Of a stretch of 64,000 nucleotides of DNA, positions 50,218-58,909 are shown one piece after another. The stretch spans positions 682,001-746,000 of the forward strand of contig NZ_FOBG01000002.1 of the NCBI RefSeq assembly GCF_900109645.1, in the 5' to 3' direction. The position numbers were made by a program, and so were the translations under genes. The stretch comes from Duganella sp. CF402 (GTDB lineage Bacteria; Pseudomonadota; Gammaproteobacteria; Burkholderiales; Burkholderiaceae_D). The first letter of the stretch is position 1. Each line of letters begins with the position of its first letter. The notes under the pieces were generated by a model. The model saw nothing but the letters and a program-made list of their open reading frames with translations, was not told where the DNA came from and made no database searches.

Positions 50218-50470
50218 GACTATCCAGTAGACGTAGCATATCAGCCATGACTTTCTCATGCGGGATAGTGCGGCCTGCAGCGTAATCTGCCCGAGCATCA
50301 ATATCCGCCTGGACGCTCTCCTCCACATCGTCGAAGCCGTACTGCCAGACTTCAGGCCACATATCCTCGGAACTCAACTCAGCCAACGCAGCCAAGCGCT
50401 CCAGGCGAGCGCGATCATCCGCGGACAGGGCCGCCAAGGCTTCGGTTTGTTTTTTCAGTCGGGAGTTCAT
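50186..50470 (-). CDS. Antitoxin partner of the RelE/ParE toxin
   Basis: 94 residues starting MNSRLKKQTEALAALSADDR, mostly helical and charged, with the C-terminal stretch RTIPHEKVMADMLRLLDSHG, which resembles the toxin-wrapping tails of ParD-like antitoxins. It precedes and overlaps the toxin gene by 32 bases, the normal order for type II pairs. No DNA-binding motif can be named with certainty. Confidence 0.75.
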   Translation of the reverse strand: MNSRLKKQTEALAALSADDRARLERLAALAELSSEDMWPEVWQYGFDDVEESVQADIDARADYAAGRTIPHEKVMADMLRLLDSHGAQRKRRTG

Positions 50471-50521
50471 CTTGCCATCATACTCCCGAAGGCGCTGATG
50501 GCAAGTTGAGGTGGCGCAGGC

Positions 50522-51253
50522 TTAGTGGTGATGCTCGCCGCCGGTGAGGAACAGCACGATCGCCACGCCGGCGGCGATCAGCAGCACTTGGGGGATCGAT
50601 TCGCGCAGCGTGGCGCGGCGCTGCATTTGCGGCATCAGGTCGCTCACGGCGATGTAGATGAAGCCCGACGAGGCAAACACCAGCACGTAAGGAATCAGGC
50701 TGCTGGCGCGTTCCAGCGTGTAGTAGCCAAGCAGGCCGCCGGCAATCGCCAGCAGGCTGCACAGCAGGTTGTAGACATAGGCGCGGGTGCGCGAGAAGCC
50801 GGCGTTCAGCAGCACGATGAAGTCGCCGATTTCCTGCGGGATCTCGTGGGCGATGATGGCCAGGCCGGTGATCAGGCCCAGTTGCGGATTGGCCATAAAG
50901 GCGGCCGCGATCAAAATACCGTCGGTGAAGTTGTGCATGCCGTCGCCGACCAGGATCATCCAGCCGGCCTTGCCCGCCTCGCGCTTGTCGTGGCCGTGAT
51001 GATGGTGATGGCCGTCATGCTCGTGATGGTGCGAATGGCGCAGGATGGCCAATTTTTCAAGCAGGAAGAACGCCAGCAACCCGCCCAGCAAGGTGGCAAA
51101 CAGACTGCGCGCGCTGGCGGTCGACTCGAACGCTTCCGGCAAGGCGTGCAGCAGCGAGGTCGACAACATAATGCCGACCGACAGGCTGACCATGCGCTCA
51201 ACCAGCTTGGACAGCAGCGTAAACGAGAACACGGCCGCCGCAGTGATGCTCAC
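50522..51253 (-). CDS. ZIP family metal transporter
   Basis: 243 residues from the first canonical start, GTG 51253. ZIP signatures: a His-rich loop HHHEHDGHHHHHGHDKRE (about 75-92), the metal-site helix MILVGDGMHNFTDGILIAAA and LAIIAHEIPQEIGDFIVLLN. It imports Zn or related divalent metals into the cytoplasm. The first helix seems to start upstream of 51253: 17 in-frame codons before it read IDPVLVSIILATTLAGV, but they begin at an ATC (51302-51304), not at ATG/GTG/TTG. The true start is therefore unclear. Confidence 0.88.
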   Translation of the reverse strand: MSITAAAVFSFTLLSKLVERMVSLSVGIMLSTSLLHALPEAFESTASARSLFATLLGGLLAFFLLEKLAILRHSHHHEHDGHHHHHGHDKREAGKAGWMILVGDGMHNFTDGILIAAAFMANPQLGLITGLAIIAHEIPQEIGDFIVLLNAGFSRTRAYVYNLLCSLLAIAGGLLGYYTLERASSLIPYVLVFASSGFIYIAVSDLMPQMQRRATLRESIPQVLLIAAGVAIVLFLTGGEHHH

Positions 51254-51358
51254 TACGCCAGCCAGTGTGGTTGCCAGGATGATGGAAACGAGTACGGGAT
51301 CGATGTTATAGCCTCTGGTACTAAAGCCGGCCGCACAGGCCGGGGCGTTATTTTACCC

Positions 51359-51826
51359 TCAAACGAGCTCAGGCTGCTTAAACCGGCTCACAGGGCCAGC
51401 AACATGGCCTGGGTGCCTGGGAAAGTTGGCGCTGGTCTTGCCGGCCAGCCCTCCGTACCAGGCCACGCCGGTCTTGATGTCAGGATTGTGCGCGGCGTAC
51501 AACCAGGTGATGCGGCCGCCCCAGCAGAAACCGGTGATGGAGATTTTGTCGCCATCGCCGCCGTTGGTCTTGGCCCAGGCCACCACGGCGTCGAGGTCGG
51601 CAAACACTTGCGCATCGGACGGGTTGGGGCGCGAGAACAAATCCGGCGCCAGCGCCAGATAGCCCTGACGGGCCAGGCGGCGCGCCAGGCTGGCAACCTG
51701 CTCGTGCACGCCAGCGACTTCGGAAATCACCAACACCACCGGCAACTGGGACTCGCCCTCCGGCTGAGCGCGGTACACCGGCAGCTCCTCGCCGTTGACG
51801 TTGATCTGGATGGTGCCGGTCTGCAT
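51359..51826 (-). pseudogene. Dienelactone hydrolase family protein, shortened
   Basis: 155 residues against about 230-290 for the family. Present: the start TGTIQINVNGEELPVYRAQP, ISEVAGVHEQVASLARRLAR with the Glu near the active site, and the nucleophile elbow GFCWGGRITWLYAAHNPDIK (Cys). The stretch between DLFSRP and AQVFADLDA is shorter than usual. The chain ends soon after WYGGLAGKTSANFP with an atypical tail, so the catalytic Asp and His region is missing. It is probably a non-functional remnant next to the ZIP gene. Confidence 0.65.
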
Positions 51827-51933
51827 CGCTTCCCCTGCATGAATGTCAAGACGACCAGTTTATCAGAATGAAAAGATCGGCGTTTGATGATGGTTTACAA
51901 TGCCTGAGTTCAACTCTCACGCGACAGGGAGGC

Positions 51934-53844
51934 ATGATGCGACGGTTCATCCAGCGTTCACTGCTGTTCCTGGCCCTGCTCTGGTGTTGTGCCGCCAGCG
52001 CCCGTGTCGACTTATCCCGGCAAGCCTGGGTGCTGGAAGACCCCGACGGCAAGCTGCAGATTGCCGATATCCTGGCACTGAAACAGGCCGGCAAATTCGT
52101 CCGGCAGATTCCCACTCCCGGCTACACCACGGCCGCCTACTGGCTATATATCGAAATCAATACGCCGGAATCCGGGGTCTACTGGCTGGACATAGCAAAC
52201 CGCACAGCACAGGAAATAGACGCCTACGCGAGCGATGCAACTGGCCGGGTTCTCCACATGCAAACAGGGACGCGCTTTCCCTTCTCCCATCGCCCCCTGC
52301 CAACAGACAGCTTTGTGTTCCCTGCTTCCACCACAGCCAATATCCCAACCGGAGTATTTATCCGCATCCGCTCCACCGGCTACCATCCCATCGCCATGCA
52401 TTTATCGCTGTGGCAGCCGGATGAATACGAAAGACACCAGCAGTTGGAGTGGATCCAATGGAGCGTCTATCTAGGCATGGCATTCACCCTGATCATGCTG
52501 AACGCGATGCTATGGGCTTATCTGCGCGATGCCAACTATTTACGCTATGTATTCTCACTATTGAGCATTGCATTTTCGATCTCAACTGCGGGTGGTGGCT
52601 ATGGCGCAGCGTTCCGCTTACTCTGGCCAGACTCGCCGCAGTTTGAGCAAGTCACGTGGGGCGCCTCGATCGTTCTGGCGTTGATATTTGCGTCCAACTT
52701 CATTGGGAAACTCATCAACCTGCCACATCACACACCCAAAATATGGCGCGCGATTGTCTGGATCATCGCCGTCAAAGTCGCCCTGGCTTGCATGTATTCA
52801 CTCGGCGGCCTGCCGCCGCTGTCGATATCCCCAACTGGACTGCACTACCTCTACCTGCTGGGCACAATTACCTACGCCCCGGTACTACCTTTGCTCTTGA
52901 TTGCAAGCGCAATTGCAGCGCGCAGAGGCGAACGGGCTGCCTATTTTGTACTCGTCGCCAACTTCCCAATCGTGCTCTCCACGTTGCTCGGAAACTGGCA
53001 AGCACGCGTGGGGCAAGTAATTTCACTCTCGGCGATGGTCTGGACTTCAGCTTTTGAAATTCTGGTCATGGCGCTGGCCCTGGCAGATAAACTGCATCAG
53101 GAAAGGGAGCAAAAGATTGCGGCGCAGGAGGCACTGGTCACGGCACTACGCAAATCGGAGCAGGAGCTGGAGCAGAAAGTTTTGCAGCGCACGCTGGAAT
53201 TGAAGCAGGAGCAAAGCAAGGCCAAGGAACTGCTGTACAACATCCTGCCCGTCGAACTGGTCAAGGAACTGGAAACCACCGGCCGCGCCGCCCCCACGCG
53301 CCACGAATCGGCCACCGTGCTGTTCACCGATTTCTCCGGCTTCACCGCAGCCGCAGCGACCATGCCGGCCGACCGCATGATCGCGGAACTGAACGACATC
53401 TTCGCCGCCTTCGACGATATCGCCGACGAATGCGGCGTCGAGAAAATCAAGACCATCGGCGACGCCTACATGGCCGCCGCCGGCCTGCCCAAGCCGTGCG
53501 AGGACCACGCCCAGCGCTGCGTGCGCGCCGGCCTGCGCATGCTCAATTACATCGAACAGCGCAACCAGACTTCAGTCTTCAAATGGCATCTACGGGTAGG
53601 CATCCACTCCGGCCCGGTGGTGGCGGGCGTGGTGGGCAAGCGCAAGTACGCGTTCGATATCTGGGGCGACACCGTCAACATCGCCTCGCGCATGGAGAGT
53701 TCCGGCGAGGCCGGCCGCGTCAACGTCTCGGCCTACACCAGCGACCTCGCCCGCGAGCACTTCACTTGCGAATACCGGGGCAAGGTCAGCGCCAAGGGCA
53801 AGGGCGATATCGATATGTACTTCGTGCTGGGCGAGCGCGCCTGA
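51934..53844 (+). CDS. Membrane-bound class III adenylate cyclase with a 7TMR-DISM sensor
   Basis: 636 residues; ATG 51937 three bases later has the better distance to AGGGAGG (51926-51932). Order: signal peptide (LLFLALLWCCAASARVD), periplasmic DISM-type beta domain (about 25-170), seven helices (about 180-380), coiled coil (about 385-440, LVTALRKSEQELEQKVLQRT) and the cyclase domain (about 450-630). Metal Asp is in LFTDFSGFT. Substrate residues Lys (EKIKTIGDAYMAAAG) and Asp (YAFDIWGDTVNIASRME) indicate ATP rather than GTP, and the transition-state Asn/Arg are in NIASR. It makes cAMP in response to an unknown external signal. Confidence 0.93.
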   Translation: MMRRFIQRSLLFLALLWCCAASARVDLSRQAWVLEDPDGKLQIADILALKQAGKFVRQIPTPGYTTAAYWLYIEINTPESGVYWLDIANRTAQEIDAYASDATGRVLHMQTGTRFPFSHRPLPTDSFVFPASTTANIPTGVFIRIRSTGYHPIAMHLSLWQPDEYERHQQLEWIQWSVYLGMAFTLIMLNAMLWAYLRDANYLRYVFSLLSIAFSISTAGGGYGAAFRLLWPDSPQFEQVTWGASIVLALIFASNFIGKLINLPHHTPKIWRAIVWIIAVKVALACMYSLGGLPPLSISPTGLHYLYLLGTITYAPVLPLLLIASAIAARRGERAAYFVLVANFPIVLSTLLGNWQARVGQVISLSAMVWTSAFEILVMALALADKLHQEREQKIAAQEALVTALRKSEQELEQKVLQRTLELKQEQSKAKELLYNILPVELVKELETTGRAAPTRHESATVLFTDFSGFTAAAATMPADRMIAELNDIFAAFDDIADECGVEKIKTIGDAYMAAAGLPKPCEDHAQRCVRAGLRMLNYIEQRNQTSVFKWHLRVGIHSGPVVAGVVGKRKYAFDIWGDTVNIASRMESSGEAGRVNVSAYTSDLAREHFTCEYRGKVSAKGKGDIDMYFVLGERA

Positions 53845-56625
53845 TCAGTGCGCTTGATCCCAGTTCGGACCAACGCCGACTTCGGCGATCAGCGGCACTT
53901 TCAGCTGCGCCACGCCGGCCATCAGCTCCGGCAGTTTTTGCTTGATCAAAGCCAGCTCGGCGTCCGGCACTTCCAGCACCAGTTCGTCGTGCACTTGCAT
54001 GATCATGCGCGTGCCCAGCTTTTCTGCTTCCAGCCAGCCCTGCACCGCGATCATGGCCAGCTTGATCAGGTCGGCCGCCGTGCCTTGCATCGGCGCGTTG
54101 ATCGCCGCGCGTTCGGCGCCCTGGCGGCGCGGGCCGTTCGGCGAATTGATCTCCGGCAGCCACAGGCGGCGGCCGAACACGGTCTCGACATAGCCGCGCG
54201 CTTTCGCTTGCAGGCGGGTGTCATCCATATACTGCTTCACGCCCGAGAAGCGCGCAAAGTAGCGCTCGATATAGCTTTGCGCCGCGCCGCGCTCGATGCC
54301 CAGGTTGCTGGCCAGGCCAAACGCGCTCATGCCGTAGATCAGGCCGAAGTTGATGACCTTGGCGTAGCGTCGCTGCTCGCTCTCGACCGATTCCGGCGCC
54401 ACGCCGAAGATTTCGGCGGCGGTGGCGCGGTGGATGTCCACGCCTTCCGCGAACGCGCGCAGCATGTTCTCGTCTTCCGAAATGTGCGCCATGATGCGCA
54501 GTTCGATTTGCGAGTAGTCGGCCGAGACGATGTGCGAACCGGCCGGCGCCACAAACGCCTCGCGGATGCGGCGGCCTTCCTTGGTGCGGATCGGAATATT
54601 CTGCAGGTTGGGATCGTTGGACGCCAGGCGCCCCGTCACCGCCACCGCTTGCGCGTAGTTGGTGTGCACGCGGCCGGTCTGCTTGTTGATCCCTTTCGGC
54701 AGTTTGTCGGTGTAGGTCGATTTCAGCTTGGACAGGCTGCGGTATTCCAGCAGCACTTTCGGCAGCGGATAATCTTCGGCCAGCTTTTGCAGCACCTCCT
54801 CGTCGGTCGACGGTGCGCCGCTCGGCGTCTTCTTCACCACCGGCAGTTTCAGCTTCTCGAAGAAGATCTCGCCGATCTGCTTCGGCGAGCCGAGGTTGAA
54901 CGGCTGCTCGGCCAGCTCATGCGCCTTGGCTTCCAGTTCGATGATGCGCGCGCCCAGCTCGGCCGATTGCGTCTCCAACAACGCGGCGTCGATCTGCACG
55001 CCGTTGCGCTCGATCTTTTGCAGCACCACGGCGGTCGGCAGTTCGATATTGCGGTAGATGAAGTTCAGTTTGTCGTCGCTCTCGACTTCGCTGATCATGC
55101 GCTGGTGCAGGCGCAGCGTGATGTCGGCGTCTTCCGCCGCGTACTCGGTGGCGCGGCCGATTTCCACCTGGTCGAAGGTGATCATGCTGGCGCCCTTGCC
55201 GCACACGTCCACGAATGGAATCGTGGTGTGGTTCAGGTGGCGCAGCGCCAGCGAGTCCATGTCGTGCGTGCGGTGCGATTCAAACACATACGATTCCAGC
55301 AGCGTATCGTGATGGATGCCTTGCAGCGACACGCCGTGGTTGGCGAAAATGTGGCTGTCGTACTTGAGGTTCTGGCCGACCTTGAGCTTGGTGGCATCTT
55401 CCAGCCACGGCTTCAGCTTGGCCAGCACGTGTTCGCGTTCCAGTTGCTGCGGCACGCCCTGATAGGAGTGCGCCACCGGGATGTAGCAGGCCTCGCCCGC
55501 TTTCACCGACAGCGAAATGCCGACCAGCTGTGCCGTCATCGGCTCCAGCGAGGTGGTTTCAGTATCGACGGCGGTCAGCTCGGCGGCGTTGATGCGGGCG
55601 ATCCACTGGTCCAGCTGTTCTTCGGTATAAACGGTTTCGTAGCTGGTGGCGACCGGCTCGGCGAACAGGTCGCCGTTGGTGGAAGCGGCGCCGCCCACAG
55701 GCGCGTCGGCGGCTGGCTTGGCAGCGGCAGCACCGGTGGCAGCAGCCGAAGCGCCACCACCGGTCGCCGCGCTCAGGTCGCGCAGCAGGGTCTTGAAGCC
55801 GTACTTGCCGAAGAAGGCCAGCAGCGCTTCCTTGTCTTCCTCGCGTGCGGTAAGCGATTCGCTGATCGACACCATGTGCGCCGACAAGTCGCAATCCAGC
55901 TTCACGGTAATCAACTCGCGGCCTTTCGGCAGCCATTCCAGCGCGTCGCGCAGGTTCTGGCCGACCGCGCCGGTAATGTTGGCGGCATTGGCGATCACGC
56001 CATCCAGCGAGTCGTAGGCCGTCAGCCATTTCAGCGCGGTCTTCGGACCGCACTTGTTCACGCCCGGCACGTTGTCGACGGTATCGCCGATCAGGGTCAG
56101 GTAATCGATGATGCGGTTCGGCGGCACGCCGAACTTGGCCAGCACGCCCGCCTCATCCATCTTCTCGTTGGTCATGGTGTTGATCAGCATGACCTTGTCG
56201 TTGACCAGCTGCGCCAGATCCTTGTCGCCGGTCGACACCACCACGTTCATGCCGGCCCTGGCGGCCTCCACCGACAGGGTGCCGATCACGTCGTCCGCCT
56301 CCACCCCCTCCACCATCAGGATCGGCCAGCCCATCGCCTTGACCGCCTCGTGGATCGGCTCGATCTGCAGGCGCAGGTCGTCCGGCATCGAGGCGCGCGT
56401 GGCCTTGTATTCCGGATACATGTCATCACGGAAAGTCTTGCCCTTGGCGTCGAATACGCAGGCGATGTAGGCGGCCGGGAAATCGGCGCGCAAGCGGCGC
56501 AGCATATTGACCATGCCGTGCATGGCGCCGGTCGGGTGGCCGTCCGGGCTGCGCAGGTCGGGCAGCGCGTGGAAAGCGCGGTAAAGATAGCTGGAGCCGT
56601 CTACTAACAACAGGGTATTTTGCAT
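53845..56625 (-). CDS. polA: DNA polymerase I
   Basis: 926 residues from ATG 56625 (MQNTLLLVDGSSYLYRAFHA); a longer frame upstream is not supported. Order: 5'-3' exonuclease (about 1-290; YIACVFDAKGKTFRDDMYP), an Ala-rich linker (about 300-340), a 3'-5' exonuclease with ELTAVDTETTSLEPMTAQL (DTE motif kept, so probably proofreading), and the polymerase domain (about 520-926) with SADYSQIELRIMAHISEDEN and MIMQVHDELVLEVPDAE. It is convergent with the cyclase gene and divergent from the DUF2782 gene. Confidence 0.97.
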   Translation of the reverse strand: MQNTLLLVDGSSYLYRAFHALPDLRSPDGHPTGAMHGMVNMLRRLRADFPAAYIACVFDAKGKTFRDDMYPEYKATRASMPDDLRLQIEPIHEAVKAMGWPILMVEGVEADDVIGTLSVEAARAGMNVVVSTGDKDLAQLVNDKVMLINTMTNEKMDEAGVLAKFGVPPNRIIDYLTLIGDTVDNVPGVNKCGPKTALKWLTAYDSLDGVIANAANITGAVGQNLRDALEWLPKGRELITVKLDCDLSAHMVSISESLTAREEDKEALLAFFGKYGFKTLLRDLSAATGGGASAAATGAAAAKPAADAPVGGAASTNGDLFAEPVATSYETVYTEEQLDQWIARINAAELTAVDTETTSLEPMTAQLVGISLSVKAGEACYIPVAHSYQGVPQQLEREHVLAKLKPWLEDATKLKVGQNLKYDSHIFANHGVSLQGIHHDTLLESYVFESHRTHDMDSLALRHLNHTTIPFVDVCGKGASMITFDQVEIGRATEYAAEDADITLRLHQRMISEVESDDKLNFIYRNIELPTAVVLQKIERNGVQIDAALLETQSAELGARIIELEAKAHELAEQPFNLGSPKQIGEIFFEKLKLPVVKKTPSGAPSTDEEVLQKLAEDYPLPKVLLEYRSLSKLKSTYTDKLPKGINKQTGRVHTNYAQAVAVTGRLASNDPNLQNIPIRTKEGRRIREAFVAPAGSHIVSADYSQIELRIMAHISEDENMLRAFAEGVDIHRATAAEIFGVAPESVESEQRRYAKVINFGLIYGMSAFGLASNLGIERGAAQSYIERYFARFSGVKQYMDDTRLQAKARGYVETVFGRRLWLPEINSPNGPRRQGAERAAINAPMQGTAADLIKLAMIAVQGWLEAEKLGTRMIMQVHDELVLEVPDAELALIKQKLPELMAGVAQLKVPLIAEVGVGPNWDQAH

Positions 56626-56747
56626 AGGTACTAAGATGAGGGTGCATGGCGACGAATGCAACATTATCGCAGGTTTTACGCCCCCTCCGCCCAGCAAGGG
56701 TGTCTGTTTGTTACAATGGGCTATACAGCAAAAATAGGCGACCTATC

Positions 56748-57146
56748 ATGAAGCGCATCTCCCTCATTCTCCTGACGCTTGCCGCGCATGCGGCGTTTGC
56801 CCAATCGACGCCGAGCCAGGCCCCGCCCAAGCTGGAAAAAATCGAAGAATTCGCGGACGACTCGATCAACGTCACCGCCAAGCCCAGTACCGAGGGCAAA
56901 ATCACCGATCGCCGCGACAACAGCGGCAATGTCACCGAAACCACCGTCAAAAGCGGTCCCAGCACCTATACCGTGCGCCCCGCCCACCCGGTAGGCACCT
57001 CCCTGCCCGGCGACGCCACCAGCGGTCCGCTGCGCGGCGCGCAATGGACGGTGCTGGAATTCGACATCGGCAAAAAGAAAAAGAAAACGGACGAAGAAGC
57101 AGTGCAGGACAACGCACCGCCGCCACCGCCGCCCACCGTTAAATAA
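56748..57146 (+). CDS. DUF2782 family exported protein
   Basis: 132 residues with a signal peptide (ISLILLTLAAHAAFAQS). The body contains ADDSINVTAKPSTEGKITDR, the pattern of DUF2782, and STYTVRPAHPVGTSLPGD. Its C-terminus is Lys-rich, then Pro-rich (IGKKKKKTDEE, PPPPPPTVK). Its place between polA and thrB is typical in betaproteobacteria. Function unknown; ATG 56748 was chosen for the signal peptide. Confidence 0.85.
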   Translation: MKRISLILLTLAAHAAFAQSTPSQAPPKLEKIEEFADDSINVTAKPSTEGKITDRRDNSGNVTETTVKSGPSTYTVRPAHPVGTSLPGDATSGPLRGAQWTVLEFDIGKKKKKTDEEAVQDNAPPPPPPTVK

Positions 57147-57173
57147 TCAGAACCGAACTTATTACACTTTCAC

Positions 57174-58130
57174 ATGGCAGTCTTTACCCCGGTATCGCTG
57201 GAAGATGTCACCCAGTGGATCACCCAATTCCCGCTCGGCCAAGCGCTCGGGCTCAAAGGCATCAGTTCCGGCATCGAGAACAGCAATTTCTTCCTGACGA
57301 CCGAGCGCGGCGAGTACGTGCTCACCATTTTCGAGAACTTGTCGTTTGAACAGCTGCCGTTTTACCTCAACCTGATGCGCCACCTGGCCGACCACGGCGT
57401 GCTGGTGCCGGCGCCGGTCGCCAACGACAAGGGCGAGCTGATTACCGCCCTGCACGGCAAACCGGCCTCCATCGTCAGCAAGCTGGAAGGCAGCTCGCAG
57501 ATGGATCCGCAACCGGTGCATTGCGCCGAAGTGGGCGCCATGCTGGCCAGGATGCATCTGGCCGGCCTCGATTACAAGCTGCAACAGCCGAATCTGCGCG
57601 GCCTCGACTGGTGGCATGAAACCACGCCGCTGGTGCTGCCGTACATCCCGGAAGACAAGGCGCAACTGCTGAAGTCCGAAGTGCACTACCAGGAAACGTT
57701 TGCTGCCTGCGATCATTACAAGCAACTGCAAGTGGGCCCGGTGCACGCCGACCTGTTCCGCAACAACGTGATGTTCAGCGGCGAGAAGCTGACCGGCTTC
57801 TTCGACTTCTACTTCGCCGGCTGCGACACCTGGCTGTTCGACGTGGCCGTGACCGTCAACGACTGGTGCATCGACCTCGACACCGGCGTGCTGGATGAAG
57901 CCCGCGTACGCGCCATGCTGGACGCCTACCACGCCGTGCGCCCGTTCACCGACGCCGAGCAGCACGCCTGGCAGACCATGCTGCGCGCCGGCGCGCTGCG
58001 CTTCTGGCTGTCGCGCCTGTACGACTTCTACCGTCCGCGTGAAGCGGAGATGCTGACGCCGCACGATCCGACCCACTTCGAGCGCATCCTGCGCGAACGC
58101 ATCGCCACCCCGGCGCCGGGACTGTTCTAA
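57174..58130 (+). CDS. thrB: Homoserine kinase, ThrB2/APH-like type
   Basis: 318 residues. It phosphorylates homoserine in threonine synthesis. Unlike the GHMP-type kinase, this is the aminoglycoside-phosphotransferase-like form: SGIENSNFFLTTERGEYVLT (about 37-56), catalytic loop VGPVHADLFRNNVMFSGEKL (about 189-208) and FFDFYFAGCDTWLFDVAVTV (about 215-234). The stop overlaps the ATG of the next gene by one base. Confidence 0.95.
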   Translation: MAVFTPVSLEDVTQWITQFPLGQALGLKGISSGIENSNFFLTTERGEYVLTIFENLSFEQLPFYLNLMRHLADHGVLVPAPVANDKGELITALHGKPASIVSKLEGSSQMDPQPVHCAEVGAMLARMHLAGLDYKLQQPNLRGLDWWHETTPLVLPYIPEDKAQLLKSEVHYQETFAACDHYKQLQVGPVHADLFRNNVMFSGEKLTGFFDFYFAGCDTWLFDVAVTVNDWCIDLDTGVLDEARVRAMLDAYHAVRPFTDAEQHAWQTMLRAGALRFWLSRLYDFYRPREAEMLTPHDPTHFERILRERIATPAPGLF

Positions 58131-58909
58131 TGGAAAAGCTTCCCGCACGCGCCGGCTGGCATTGGGTCAAGCAGGGCTGGATGCTGTTCCGCAAACAGCC
58201 GGGCGGCCTGATGGCGCTGCTGTTCGTTTGCATGTTCGCCTCGTTCTTCATCATGCTGCTGCCGGGCCTGGGCCAGATCCTGTGGTGCGTGCTGATGCCT
58301 ATGTTCAGCATCGCCCTGCTGCAGGGCTGCGCGGAAATCGACCACGACCGGCGCGCCATGCCGCAATTGCTGCTGGCTGGATTCCGGTCGCCGATGCGCA
58401 AGCACCTGCTGGGCGTGGGAGGACTCAACCTGGCGTTGATGCTGCTGGCCCTGCTGGCAGTCTACGGGTTGTCCGGCGACGCCATAAAAGCGCTGGGCGA
58501 AGCGCAGTCCAAGGGCGTGCTCAAGCCGGAAGATGTCGAAGGTTTATTCGGCGGCATGCTGACCGGCTCGCTGATCTACATGCTGGGCTGGATGCTGACC
58601 TCGCTGGCCGCGCCGCTGATCTTCTGGCAACAGATGGCGCTGAACAAAGCCTTGTTCTTCAGCGTGGTGTCGGTGCTGCGGTCGATCAAGCCGTTTGTCA
58701 GTGCCGTGGTGATACTGCACCTGATTTACTTTGTCGGCGTGCAGATTGTGATCCTGGTGCTGGGCGTGTCGCAGTTGGGCGTGGCCGGTATCTTCACCCT
58801 GTTCCTGATTTCGCTGGTGATGGTGCACTGCATGCTGTATGCAGCCTATGCACAGATCTTCGGCCCGCCGTCGGCCACGCCGACGACGGCCGATTTCGAC
58901 AAGGCTTAG
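58130..58909 (+). CDS. BPSS1780-type integral membrane protein
   Basis: 259 residues with about six helices, e.g. GLMALLFVCMFASFFIMLLP, LNLALMLLALLAVYGLSGDA and AVVILHLIYFVGVQIVILVL. The N-terminus PARAGWHWVKQGWMLFRKQP matches the BPSS1780 family, which is widespread in betaproteobacteria and uncharacterised. It is coupled to thrB by a one-base overlap. Its end overlaps the end of uvrD by four bases. Confidence 0.87.
   Translation: MEKLPARAGWHWVKQGWMLFRKQPGGLMALLFVCMFASFFIMLLPGLGQILWCVLMPMFSIALLQGCAEIDHDRRAMPQLLLAGFRSPMRKHLLGVGGLNLALMLLALLAVYGLSGDAIKALGEAQSKGVLKPEDVEGLFGGMLTGSLIYMLGWMLTSLAAPLIFWQQMALNKALFFSVVSVLRSIKPFVSAVVILHLIYFVGVQIVILVLGVSQLGVAGIFTLFLISLVMVHCMLYAAYAQIFGPPSATPTTADFDKA

Noticed and set aside
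53848..56607. Very long open frame on the plus strand opposite polA
   Set aside because: It is an antisense shadow of polA in GC-rich DNA: extreme His/Arg/Gln/Leu composition, no domain, and it mirrors the polA codon pattern.
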